Shown here: piece after piece, positions 53,869 through 61,992 of the stretch | How the letters are laid out: each line of letters opens with the position of its first letter | Numbering within the stretch: the stretch's first letter is position 1 | Assembly: GCA_009781425.1 (NCBI GenBank) | Contig: WQYC01000003.1 | Location: 38,794-102,793 of the forward strand | From: Oscillospiraceae bacterium | GTDB lineage: Bacteria > Bacillota > Clostridia > Oscillospirales > Ruminococcaceae | Length of the DNA stretch: 64,000 bases | Reading direction: 5' to 3' | Position numbers and translations under genes: made by a program | The notes under the pieces: generated by a model | The model's database searches: none | Seen by the model: the letters and a program-made list of their open reading frames with translations, nothing else | What the model was told of the DNA's origin: nothing

Positions 53869-54588
53869 ATGGAAGATTTACCAACCTTAGAGTATTTTTT
53901 GAACAACCCGAACGCCGCGTATTGGCTGGTTTTGGCGGCAATCGGAATTGCGATGTTAGCTTCATTGAACGTGAAAATGACCTTCGCAAAATACAACAAA
54001 GTTATTTCGGAAAAGCGCGTTTCCGCGAGCGAAATAGCTCGGCAAATCCTTGACAGCCACGGGCTTTATGACGTTGTGGTTGAAACCACGCACGGCAAAT
54101 TAACCGACCATTATGACCCGCGCTGTAACACTGTAAGGCTCTCGGAAAGCACGTTCAGCAGCTATTCCGTGGGCGCAATCGGCATAGCTGCGCATGAGTG
54201 CGGTCATGCGATTCAGCACGCCGAGCAATACACGCCGATTAGGATTCGTCATGCGATTTTTCCTGTTGTAAACATTGCGAACAGGACGTGGATTTACCTC
54301 GTGATTGCGGGTATGTTTTTTCCACTTTTTCCGGGGACTGCGATGATTTATATAGGGATAATTTCCTTCGCGCTGACGATACTTTTTCAGCTCTTGACAC
54401 TGCCTGTTGAGTTCGACGCGTCGAGGCGGGCAATGGCTGTTATCGCGGGATATAATATCCTCCAAACGGGCGAGCAAAGAGGCGCAAGAAAAGTCTTAAA
54501 AGCCGCGGCTATGACTTACATTGCGGCACTATTAGTTTCACTTGCGCAGTTAATTCGACTGATTGCGATTTTAAACAGACGGAGGTAG
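53869..54588 (+). CDS. Zinc-dependent membrane peptidase (YugP family)
   Basis: A 239-residue protein of the neutral zinc metallopeptidase family PF04298. Membrane helices lie at about 17-37 and in the C-terminal half. The zinc site is AAHECGHAIQHAE (HExxH), followed by helices with VNIANRTWIYLVIAGMFFP and VEFDASRRAMAVI. It commonly lies between fmt and rsmB in Clostridia; its substrate is unknown. The stop is the TAG of a GTAGGG palindrome. Confidence 0.9.
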   Translation: MEDLPTLEYFLNNPNAAYWLVLAAIGIAMLASLNVKMTFAKYNKVISEKRVSASEIARQILDSHGLYDVVVETTHGKLTDHYDPRCNTVRLSESTFSSYSVGAIGIAAHECGHAIQHAEQYTPIRIRHAIFPVVNIANRTWIYLVIAGMFFPLFPGTAMIYIGIISFALTILFQLLTLPVEFDASRRAMAVIAGYNILQTGEQRGARKVLKAAAMTYIAALLVSLAQLIRLIAILNRRR

Positions 54589-54609
54589 GGAACGCATTTA
54601 TGCGTTCCG
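54585..54609 (+). repeat. GTAGGG palindrome forming the peptidase stop, left partner of a pair
   Basis: GTAGGGAACGCAT, then T, then ATGCGTTCCG; identical to the copy at 41651. TAG at 54586-54588 is the stop codon. Confidence 0.85.
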
Positions 54610-54649
54610 ATATTTGCCAACGTTAGAAATATTTACCCACGTTATAAAA

Positions 54650-54674
54650 CGGAACGCATAAATGCGTTCCCTAC
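54650..54674 (-). repeat. GTAGGG palindrome, inverted right partner
   Basis: Exact inverted copy of 54585-54609, 40 bases away, so the pair makes a 90-base inverted repeat between the peptidase gene and rsmB. Confidence 0.85.
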
Positions 54675-54696
54675 GACGTGAACAAAGGAAATCCAA

Positions 54697-56028
54697 ATGA
54701 CACAATCACGTAAGACAGTGCTGGAGCTGCTTTGCCGCATGGAGCAGAGCGGCGCGTATTCCAACATAATACTTGACAATACTTTTTCGCGGGACAATCT
54801 TTCACCCCGCGATAAAAGCTTTGCCGCCGCGCTGTTTTATGGTGTTCTCGAACGGAAAATGACGCTCGATTATTTAATCCGCGCGTATTCCGACATGGAA
54901 TTTGACAACATTTCGTGCGAAACCGTGCAGATTTTGCGAATGGGCTTTTATCAGCTTTTATTTATGGACGGCGTTCCTGAAAACGCCGCAGTAAACGAGT
55001 CCGCGAACTTAGCAGACAACAACTCCAAAGGCTTTGTTAATGCAATTCTGCGCAGTTTTATTCGTGACGGAAAAGTAGTAGACACAAAGAATCTCGAAGG
55101 CGAAGCGAAGCTTTCAATCGACTATTCCTGCCCGAAGTGGCTGATTAAAAAATGGACGACGGCTTTTGGCGAAACATCTGCGCTCGAACTGCTGAAAGGC
55201 ACGTTCGGCAGACCGCCGATTTATCTGCGGGTAAACACGTTGAAATTTCAAGCTGATGACGTAATAACCGCGCTGACAAAAGAAAAATTCACAGTAAAGA
55301 AAAACGCTTTTTTAGATGACTGCCTTGAGCTTGAACGTGTGAGCTCGAGCATTGAGCTTTCCGACGCCTACCGCAAGGGAATGTTTCATGTGCAGGATAT
55401 TTCGTCGCAGCTGTGCTGTAAATTGGCGAAGCCGAGCTTCAATCAAACTGTGATTGACATTTGCGCCGCGCCGGGCGGAAAAAGCTTCACAATGGCGCAG
55501 ATGATGAATAACCGCGGGACGCTTATTTCCTGTGACCTTTACGGCGGGAAGCTGTCGTTAATCGAAAACGGCGCGAAGCGGCTTGGGCTTGATATTATCA
55601 AGCCGATTGAAAACGACGCAATGGTTTTCAATCCCGAATTTCCGCAGGCTGACGTGGTTTTGTGTGATGTTCCCTGTTCGGGGCTTGGCGTAATCCGCCG
55701 CAAGCCCGAAATAAAATATAAGCCGATGAAAACCCTCGAACCGCTTCCCGAGACACAGCGCAGAATCCTCAGCACCGCCGCGCATTATGTGAAAGCGAAT
55801 GGCACTTTAGTGTATTCGACCTGCACGCTCAACCCCGATGAAAACGAAGCTGTCGTGAATAATTTTCAGAATAATCACCCCGAGTTTTCGCCTTATTTTG
55901 TGCCGATTGGAATGGGAATCCCCGACGCCTCGCGCTATAATCTTTTCCCGCATAAAACAGGCGGTGACGGCTTTTTCGTAGCTGTATTCAGAAGAAAAGC
56001 CGATGGTCAACAGCTTAAAATCCAATGA
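54697..56028 (+). CDS. rsmB: 16S rRNA m5C967 methyltransferase RsmB
   Basis: A 443-residue Sun-family enzyme. An N-terminal NusB-like domain (about 5-130) precedes a SAM-dependent domain with VIDICAAPGGKSFTMAQMM, the catalytic Cys pair in CDVPCSGLGVIRRKPEIKY and VYSTCTLNPDENE. It makes 5-methylcytosine in 16S rRNA. Its end overlaps the rlmN start by four bases. Confidence 0.95.
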   Translation: MTQSRKTVLELLCRMEQSGAYSNIILDNTFSRDNLSPRDKSFAAALFYGVLERKMTLDYLIRAYSDMEFDNISCETVQILRMGFYQLLFMDGVPENAAVNESANLADNNSKGFVNAILRSFIRDGKVVDTKNLEGEAKLSIDYSCPKWLIKKWTTAFGETSALELLKGTFGRPPIYLRVNTLKFQADDVITALTKEKFTVKKNAFLDDCLELERVSSSIELSDAYRKGMFHVQDISSQLCCKLAKPSFNQTVIDICAAPGGKSFTMAQMMNNRGTLISCDLYGGKLSLIENGAKRLGLDIIKPIENDAMVFNPEFPQADVVLCDVPCSGLGVIRRKPEIKYKPMKTLEPLPETQRRILSTAAHYVKANGTLVYSTCTLNPDENEAVVNNFQNNHPEFSPYFVPIGMGIPDASRYNLFPHKTGGDGFFVAVFRRKADGQQLKIQ

Positions 56029-57050
56029 AAAAAGACATATTATCGCTCTCGCTCACAGAGCTTGAAAGAGAAATAAAAGCAATAGGTGAGCAGAAATTCC
56101 GCGCGAAGCAGATTTTCGATTGGCTTCATGTGAAGCGGGCGGCAGATTTTTCCGAAATGTCTAATTTATCTGAACAATTTCGACTAAAATTAGCAGAGCA
56201 TTTTTGTATAAAACGACTAAATATTCAAAAAAAACTTGTGTCCGAGCATGATTATACTGTAAAATATTTATATGGACTGCATGACGGACAAGGTATAGAA
56301 ACTGTTCAAATGCGCTACAAGCACGCGAACAGCCTGTGCATTTCTACGCAGGCGGGGTGCAAAATGAACTGCAGCTTTTGCGCGAGCGGCGCGAACGGCT
56401 TTGTGCGCGACTTAGAGCCTTCGGAAATGCTGTTACAATTATATGAAACTGAACGTGACAGCGGCATAAACGTAGGAAGTTTAGTACTTATGGGCATCGG
56501 CGAACCGCTTGATAATTTCGATAATGTCGTAAAATTTTTGCAACTGCTTTCGGACAAGCAGGGTAGAAACATGAGTCTGCGGCACGTTTCGCTGTCTACC
56601 TGCGGGCTTGCTGACGAAATAGACGAGCTTGCGGAGTTGAAACTCGGCTTGACGCTTTCAGTTTCGCTTCACGCGGCTGACGACGAAACAAGAAGCCGAA
56701 TAATGCCTGTCAATAAAAAATATAACATAGCAAGATTGCTGTCGTCCTGCAGGAATTACTTTGAAAAAACAGGTAGAAGAGTAAGCTTTGAATACGCGCT
56801 GATTAAAGATGTCAACGACAGCCTTGAAACGGCGGAGAGACTTGCAAGGCTTATAAAGCCGCTCGGCGCGCATTTGAATCTGATTCCTGTGAATCACGTT
56901 CCCGCGAAAAAACATAAAAAATCCGATAACGTAAAAGCATTTCAAGAAAAATTAACAAATCTTGGCATTAATGCAACGGTACGCAGAACTTTGGGTGCGG
57001 ATATTAGTGCCGCCTGCGGACAGCTTCGTGCAGAAACCGCCAAATTGTAA
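56025..57050 (+). CDS. rlmN: Dual-specificity RNA m2A methyltransferase RlmN
   Basis: A 341-residue radical SAM enzyme that methylates A2503 of 23S rRNA and A37 of some tRNAs. The radical SAM cluster is in QAGCKMNCSFCASG. LMGIGEPLDNFDNVVKFL and SLHAADDETRSRIMP are typical, and the second catalytic Cys is in ISAACGQLR near the C-terminus. It is coupled to rsmB by ATGA overlap. Confidence 0.96.
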   Translation: MKKDILSLSLTELEREIKAIGEQKFRAKQIFDWLHVKRAADFSEMSNLSEQFRLKLAEHFCIKRLNIQKKLVSEHDYTVKYLYGLHDGQGIETVQMRYKHANSLCISTQAGCKMNCSFCASGANGFVRDLEPSEMLLQLYETERDSGINVGSLVLMGIGEPLDNFDNVVKFLQLLSDKQGRNMSLRHVSLSTCGLADEIDELAELKLGLTLSVSLHAADDETRSRIMPVNKKYNIARLLSSCRNYFEKTGRRVSFEYALIKDVNDSLETAERLARLIKPLGAHLNLIPVNHVPAKKHKKSDNVKAFQEKLTNLGINATVRRTLGADISAACGQLRAETAKL

Positions 57051-57072
57051 CAGAATTGTAAACAATTTTCCC

Positions 57073-57100
57073 TTGTTTTATCACAAAAGTATAGTATAAT
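57073..57100 (+). promoter_or_regulatory. Sigma-A promoter of stp-prkC
   Basis: TTGTTT (57073-57078), 16 bases, TATAAT (57095-57100), before the GGTAGGAG ribosome site of stp. Confidence 0.65.
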
Positions 57101-57117
57101 TGTAAAGGTAGGAGCCT

Positions 57118-57858
57118 ATGAAGGTATTTTCAAAAACAGACATCGGCAAAAGAAGAACGGAAAACCAAGACAGAGTCTGGGCTGAGCTGCTCGGCACCGG
57201 CGAATTCGGTGCGGCGGCAGTTGTGCTCTGCGACGGCATGGGCGGCGAGAACGCGGGGAGTTTTGCGAGTGAAACGACGACGAACTTCATTTCCGAGCGC
57301 ATTAAACGCGGCTTCCGTCCCGAGCTCAACCGCAACTCAATCAGAAATCTGCTGATTACCTCGGTGACGGCGGCGAATAATTTGGTTTACGACTTAGCCG
57401 AGTATGACCAGAACATGATTGGAATGGGGACGACCTGTGTTGGTGCGATAGTTTTCGAGGGGCGCGCGTATATCATAAACGTCGGCGACAGCAGGGTTTA
57501 TCACGTTTTCGGTGACAGTATCCAGCAGATTACAAAAGACCATTCCTACATAAATAAGCTTATTGATGACGGCGAAATTACCGAAGAGGAAGGCAAAACG
57601 CACCCGAAGCGCAACTGCCTCACCCGCGCTGTCGGGGCTGAACCGCTTCTGACGCCCGACTATTACGAAATTGAGCTTCATGACGATTCGATTTTGATGC
57701 TAAGCTCAGACGGGCTTCATTCTTACGGAGAGGACGTTAATATCGCTGAAATTATTGTTAATAATCCGGTGAGCAAAATCTGCGATAAGCTTGTTGATTA
57801 CGCCCTTGAAACAGGCGGGCGGGATAATATAACGGTTGCTGTAATTTCAGTAAAATAA
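57118..57858 (+). CDS. stp: PP2C-type Ser/Thr protein phosphatase
   Basis: A 246-residue metal-dependent phosphatase (PrpC/Stp) that opposes PrkC. Metal-site motifs are KTDIGKRRTENQDR, LCDGMGGENAGSFAS, VGDSRVYHVFGD, LSSDGLHSYGED and TGGRDNITVAVISV. Length is normal. It lies 30 bases before prkC. Confidence 0.95.
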   Translation: MKVFSKTDIGKRRTENQDRVWAELLGTGEFGAAAVVLCDGMGGENAGSFASETTTNFISERIKRGFRPELNRNSIRNLLITSVTAANNLVYDLAEYDQNMIGMGTTCVGAIVFEGRAYIINVGDSRVYHVFGDSIQQITKDHSYINKLIDDGEITEEEGKTHPKRNCLTRAVGAEPLLTPDYYEIELHDDSILMLSSDGLHSYGEDVNIAEIIVNNPVSKICDKLVDYALETGGRDNITVAVISVK

Positions 57859-57888
57859 TATAAATAAAATGCAAAAAGGTGAAGGTTT

Positions 57889-60075
57889 ATGGATAACAAC
57901 ATCGGGAAAAGGCTTGACGGGCGATACGAGCTCTTAGAACTCATCGGCGTCGGCGGAATGGCGGATATTTACAAGGCGCGCGATATGGTCGAGGACAAAA
58001 TCGTCGCCGCAAAAATACTCAAGAACGAGCTCGCCGAAAGCGAGGATTTCCTGCGCCGTTTTAGAAACGAGAGCAAGGCAATCGCGCTTTTGTCGCACCC
58101 TAACATAGTTAAGATTTATGACGTGGGCTTCGACAAGGTTCAGTTCATTGTAATGGAGTACATCGACGGCATAACGCTCACTGAATACATTGAGCGGCAG
58201 GGCGTCCTTAAATGGCGCGACGCGCTGCATTTTGTCACGCAGATTCTCCGCGCGCTTCAGCACGCGCATGACCGCGGAATTGTTCACCGCGACATAAAAT
58301 CGCAGAACGTTATGCTTCTTTCTGACGGCACTATAAAGGTGATGGACTTCGGTATTGCGCGGTTCAACCGCGAGACCGATAAAACTATTTCCGAGAAGGC
58401 AATAGGCTCGGTGCATTATATCAGCCCCGAGCAGGCGCGCGGCGAAGCGACTGACGAGAAGAGCGATATTTATTCAGTCGGCGTAATGATGTTTGAAATG
58501 CTGACAGGCAGGAAGCCGTTCGACGGGGATAATCCTGTTTCAATTGCGCTCATGCATATGCAGGCACAGCCGAAAAAGCCGACAGAAATAAACAGCTCGA
58601 TTCCCGACGGATTAGAAGAAATTACGCTCAAGGCAATGCAAAAGGAGCCCGTCAAGCGTTATCAGACAGCAGGCGAGCTAATCACTGATATAGAGGAATT
58701 CAAGAAGAATCCGAGCATAGTTTTTGAATATAAATATTTTTCAACTGACGACCAGAAGGTCAAGTATTTTGATAAGCCTGCGACTTCTCCTATTAATCTT
58801 GGAATGACGCCCTCGCCGATTAATCCACCTGCTCCGAAAAGCGGCGTAACGCCGCGGAATGCGCCGAAGCAGGACGAATACGAGGACGATTATGACGAGG
58901 ACGACGACGATTATTACGATGAGGTAATTGAACGCCGCTCGCCGTTGCTTGCGATTTTGTTCGCGACGGCTTCGGTGGTGGTAATCATGGCGGCGTGGCT
59001 TATATTTACGATTGTTACGAACACCTTCACTATTTTTGACGAGCAGGGAGGCGTAGAGGTTAAAATGCCCGGGCTCGTCGGAGAAAATTATGACGATATG
59101 GTTTTGTTGTACCCGAATTTAACATTTAATCCTATTCAAGAGTATTCAAACGAGTATGAAAAAGGGCAGATTATGCGGCAGGGTCACTTGGCAGGCAGAG
59201 ATATAAGGACAGGTCAGCGGGTTGATATTTGGGTGAGCATGGGGCCACAGCGTGTTGAACTTAATAATTACGAAGGCGGCGTGCGTCATATAGACGATGT
59301 ACGCGCAGGGCTTCGGCGGCAGGGCTTCGCTGACGCTAACATCAGCATCAGAAACGAAGAAAGCTTAAACGTTCCTGCGGGCTACGTAATCCGCACAGAC
59401 CCGTCGGCAGGTGAGATGATTCCGCTTGATACGAGAATCACGGTTTGGGTCAGCTTCGGCGGCGGGAACGAAATGACGCAGGCTCCCGATTTCATCACTT
59501 TAACGCGGGAAACAGCAGAAGAGCGCGCAAGAATGTACGACGTTGTCGCGATATTTGAAGAAGAATACAGCGACACGATTGAAGAAGGGATAGTAATACG
59601 GCAGAATCCGCTTCCTATGGCGACTATACAGAAGTTCGGAACGATTGAAGTTGTGGTGAGTGCAGGGGTTGCGCCGCCTAAGACGTTTGCGATTTCGCAT
59701 AATCTTGCCGCGAGCCTCACGGGCGATTATATGTTCGAGTATTATATCGACGGATTTAGGCAGGATATTTCGGGCGTAATTCAGAATATCGGGCTTAATA
59801 AGCAGATTTTATGGGAGGTTGAGGGCTCGGAAAAGCACAGCGTCGTAATGTTTATAACGTCGGTTGAAACAGGCAGACGACTGCAGTTCTTTGAGTATGA
59901 AATCGACTTCACCGGCGAAACGCCGGTAAGCCGCGAAATTTCGCTCAACAGCAGAATATTCACCGAGCTGAGCGTTCCCGCTGACCCCACGCCTGACCCC
60001 GACCCCGAACCGCAACCCGACCCCGACCCCGAACCGCACACCGAGTCCGAGCCCTTTGGCAGCGGCGATGAATAA
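57889..60075 (+). CDS. prkC: PASTA-domain Ser/Thr protein kinase PrkC
   Basis: A 728-residue membrane kinase that senses cell-wall muropeptides and controls growth and spore germination. The kinase domain (about 10-280) has ELIGVGGMADIYKARD, VAAKILK, HRDIKSQNVML and MDFGIAR. An acidic linker follows, a membrane helix (about 350-375: LLAILFATASVVVIMAAWLIF), then three PASTA repeats (about 385-615) and a beta-rich C-terminal part with a tail of DP/EP repeats. The first PASTA repeat is very like those of the following gene. Confidence 0.95.
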   Translation: MDNNIGKRLDGRYELLELIGVGGMADIYKARDMVEDKIVAAKILKNELAESEDFLRRFRNESKAIALLSHPNIVKIYDVGFDKVQFIVMEYIDGITLTEYIERQGVLKWRDALHFVTQILRALQHAHDRGIVHRDIKSQNVMLLSDGTIKVMDFGIARFNRETDKTISEKAIGSVHYISPEQARGEATDEKSDIYSVGVMMFEMLTGRKPFDGDNPVSIALMHMQAQPKKPTEINSSIPDGLEEITLKAMQKEPVKRYQTAGELITDIEEFKKNPSIVFEYKYFSTDDQKVKYFDKPATSPINLGMTPSPINPPAPKSGVTPRNAPKQDEYEDDYDEDDDDYYDEVIERRSPLLAILFATASVVVIMAAWLIFTIVTNTFTIFDEQGGVEVKMPGLVGENYDDMVLLYPNLTFNPIQEYSNEYEKGQIMRQGHLAGRDIRTGQRVDIWVSMGPQRVELNNYEGGVRHIDDVRAGLRRQGFADANISIRNEESLNVPAGYVIRTDPSAGEMIPLDTRITVWVSFGGGNEMTQAPDFITLTRETAEERARMYDVVAIFEEEYSDTIEEGIVIRQNPLPMATIQKFGTIEVVVSAGVAPPKTFAISHNLAASLTGDYMFEYYIDGFRQDISGVIQNIGLNKQILWEVEGSEKHSVVMFITSVETGRRLQFFEYEIDFTGETPVSREISLNSRIFTELSVPADPTPDPDPEPQPDPDPEPHTESEPFGSGDE

Positions 60076-60640
60076 TAAAAAATTCGGGAAACGCTTTTTG
60101 ATTACTATGATAACGATAGGCTCGGCTATTATAGTAGGATTTGCGGCTTCTATAGCGGTTGATATATTTGGGGTGTCAAGATGCTTTTGCACTGAACCTT
60201 ACGATTTAACTGACTTTTTTACAATGCCAAAATTCATCGGCTTGGATTATGACGAAGTTGTCGAACAATATCCCGATATGAACTTTAATGTAATTAAAGA
60301 ATATTCAACCGAGCATGAAGAAGGGCAAATCACACGGCAGAGCTATCTGGCTGGAAGAACTGTAAGGATAGGGCAGAAAATTGACATTTGGGTGAGCTTG
60401 GGCGAAGAGCCTATAATGATAACAACACCGGATTTTGTGGGTATGGATTATGACGAGGTTATCGAGAAATATCCCGATGTTAATTTTAATGTTATTAATA
60501 AATATTCAACCGAACATGAAGAACGGCAAATCATTTGGCAAAGTGTTCCTGCGCGCAGAGTGATAAGAAATACTGAGCAAATTGACATTTGGGTTAATTT
60601 CAGCGATATAAATTTTGATGAAAGCGGTGACGATGAATAA
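60068..60640 (+). CDS. Stand-alone membrane protein with two PASTA-like repeats
   Basis: A protein of about 190 residues with one N-terminal membrane helix (about 10-35) and two PASTA-like units outside, each beginning (L/M)DYDEV(V/I)E(Q/K)YPD and ending (K/Q)IDIWV. Both closely match PASTA repeat 1 of PrkC (NYDDMVLLYPNLTF ... RVDIWVSMG). The ends of the two genes are also alike (SGDE, SGDDE followed by a start ATGAATAAT). It therefore probably arose by duplication of the 3' part of prkC. There is no kinase domain. It could compete for or add to muropeptide sensing. The start ATG at 60068 overlaps the prkC stop. Confidence 0.75.
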   Translation: MNNKKFGKRFLITMITIGSAIIVGFAASIAVDIFGVSRCFCTEPYDLTDFFTMPKFIGLDYDEVVEQYPDMNFNVIKEYSTEHEEGQITRQSYLAGRTVRIGQKIDIWVSLGEEPIMITTPDFVGMDYDEVIEKYPDVNFNVINKYSTEHEERQIIWQSVPARRVIRNTEQIDIWVNFSDINFDESGDDE

Positions 60641-61514
60641 TATAAACGGTAAAATAATTAAATCCGTCGGCGGTTTCTTTCATGTCGAGACCGCTGACGG
60701 AGTTTTGCTTTGTACGGCGCGGGGTGTGTTCCGCCACAAAGACATCACGCCTGTCGCGGGTGATAATGTTGTGGTTGATGTAAATGAAAACACGCCTGTA
60801 ATTACAGATGTGCTTGAACGCAGAAACTATATTGTCCGCCCGCCGCTCGCGAATCTTGACGCGGCGATTATCGTAGCTTCAACTGTCGAGCCTAAGCCAA
60901 ACAGACTGATTCTTGACAAGCTAATCGCGATTTTTGAGAACAAGGAAATCGAGCCCGTTCTGCTCTTCACAAAAATAGATAAAAGAGAAGAAGACGAGCT
61001 GCGCGCGATTTACGAAAAGGCAGGTTTCACGGTCTTTTCCGTGAGCAATACAGACAATACGGGGATTGATAAATTGCGCAATTATCTGCAGAATAAAACC
61101 TGCGCGTTTATCGGCAACACGGGGGTGGGGAAGAGCAGTACTCTCAACAGCCTGTTCCCCGAGCTTGCGCTCGAAACCGCCGAAATCAGTAAGAAGCTCG
61201 GACGCGGCAAGCATACAACAAGGCAGGTTGAGCTTTTTGGATTTGCTGAAAACTCATATATCGCGGACACGCCCGGCTTTTCCACTGTGGAAGCCGCGAA
61301 GTACGGTGAGCTTATTTCCGATAACGTCGCGCTCTGCTTCCGCGAGTTTGTGCCGTTTTTAGACAAGTGCAAGTTCGCTGGCTGCCGACATATTAAGGAG
61401 GAAGGCTGTGCGGTGATTAATGCGATGGAGAGCGGGATAATAAGCGAAAGCAGACTTGAGAATTACGTGAGGATTTACGAGGATTCTTGGGCGGAGGAGC
61501 GGAATTATAAGTAG
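60633..61514 (+). CDS. rsgA: Ribosome small subunit GTPase RsgA
   Basis: A circularly permuted GTPase of 293 residues that helps the last steps of 30S assembly. The OB fold (about 1-65) is followed by the G motifs in permuted order: FTKIDKREED (G4), FIGNTGVGKSSTLNSL (G1), KLGRGKHTTRQ (G2), ADTPGFST (G3). The zinc site is CKFAGCRHIKEEGCAV. I place the start at 60633, where ATGAATAAT overlaps the preceding stop; a start at 60615 lies inside the PASTA gene. The usual follower rpe is absent; sigK comes next. Confidence 0.95.
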   Translation: MNNINGKIIKSVGGFFHVETADGVLLCTARGVFRHKDITPVAGDNVVVDVNENTPVITDVLERRNYIVRPPLANLDAAIIVASTVEPKPNRLILDKLIAIFENKEIEPVLLFTKIDKREEDELRAIYEKAGFTVFSVSNTDNTGIDKLRNYLQNKTCAFIGNTGVGKSSTLNSLFPELALETAEISKKLGRGKHTTRQVELFGFAENSYIADTPGFSTVEAAKYGELISDNVALCFREFVPFLDKCKFAGCRHIKEEGCAVINAMESGIISESRLENYVRIYEDSWAEERNYK

Positions 61515-61536
61515 AAAAATAAATTACAAAAAAACA

Positions 61537-61566
61537 GAATATCAGACAAATTGTCCTTCATAAACT
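61537..61566 (+). promoter_or_regulatory. Sporulation sigma-E-like promoter of sigK
   Basis: GAATATC (61537-61543), 15 bases, CATAAACT (61559-61566). Compared with the sigma-E consensus KMATATT-N14/15-CATACAMT this fits 6 of 7 and 7 of 8 positions. GGAGGG at 61587 and the ATG at 61600 follow. Confidence 0.65.
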
Positions 61567-61599
61567 TAAAGTGCTACTATTTTATGGAGGGCTTTTCCT

Positions 61600-61992
61600 A
61601 TGTTTTCGACAATATTTCAATTTACGCTGCAAAATTTATTTTTCTTCGCGCTTCACCTTGAACCGGGGGGAGCGTTCCCGAAGCAATTATCCAAAAAGGA
61701 AGAGCAGGAATGTCTCGACGAAATAGAAGCGGGCGACGAGTGCGCGCGGAATAAGCTAATCGTTCACAACTTGCGGCTCGTAGCTTTCATTGTCCGAAAA
61801 AATTACTCCGACTCAAAGGAGCAGGACGACTTGATTTCAATCGGGACAATCGGGCTGATAAAGGCGGCGGAGACTTTTAAGCAGAGTAAGAATATAAGCT
61901 TCAGTACTTATGCGAGTAAGTGTATTGATAAATGTATACTCACCGCAGGAACTCTTAAATGCACTTGCCTACATACTTGTAAATCAGCTTAA
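61600..61992 (+). CDS. sigK: sigK 5' part, interrupted after about codon 110 by a skin-like element
   Basis: The open frame has 130 codons. Residues 1-110 match the N-terminal part of the late mother-cell sigma factor SigK: hydrophobic pro-sequence (FSTIFQFTLQNLFFFALHL), then EPGGAFPKQLSKKEEQE, GDECARNKLIVHNLRLVAFIVRKNY, and region 2 core DDLISIGTIGLIKAAETF, STYASKCI. In B. subtilis SigK the next residues are ENEILMHLRAL; here DKCILTAGTLKCTC follows and the frame stops, so regions 3 and 4 are missing. The break is at the place where the B. subtilis skin element splits sigK. The recombinase gene converges on it. A working SigK would need excision of the element in the mother cell. Confidence 0.88.
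   Translation: MFSTIFQFTLQNLFFFALHLEPGGAFPKQLSKKEEQECLDEIEAGDECARNKLIVHNLRLVAFIVRKNYSDSKEQDDLISIGTIGLIKAAETFKQSKNISFSTYASKCIDKCILTAGTLKCTCLHTCKSA
61924..61945. other. Predicted left attachment junction of the skin-like element
   Basis: SigK similarity ends at the Ile codon 61924-61926 or one or two codons later, and the recombinase stop is at 61955-61957. The crossover must lie here; the exact core needs the right end. Confidence 0.6.

Noticed and set aside
61600..61992. sigK as a simple frameshifted or decayed pseudogene
   Set aside because: All 110 codons before the break are intact, promoter and ribosome site look good, and the break coincides with the classical skin site next to a full-length recombinase.
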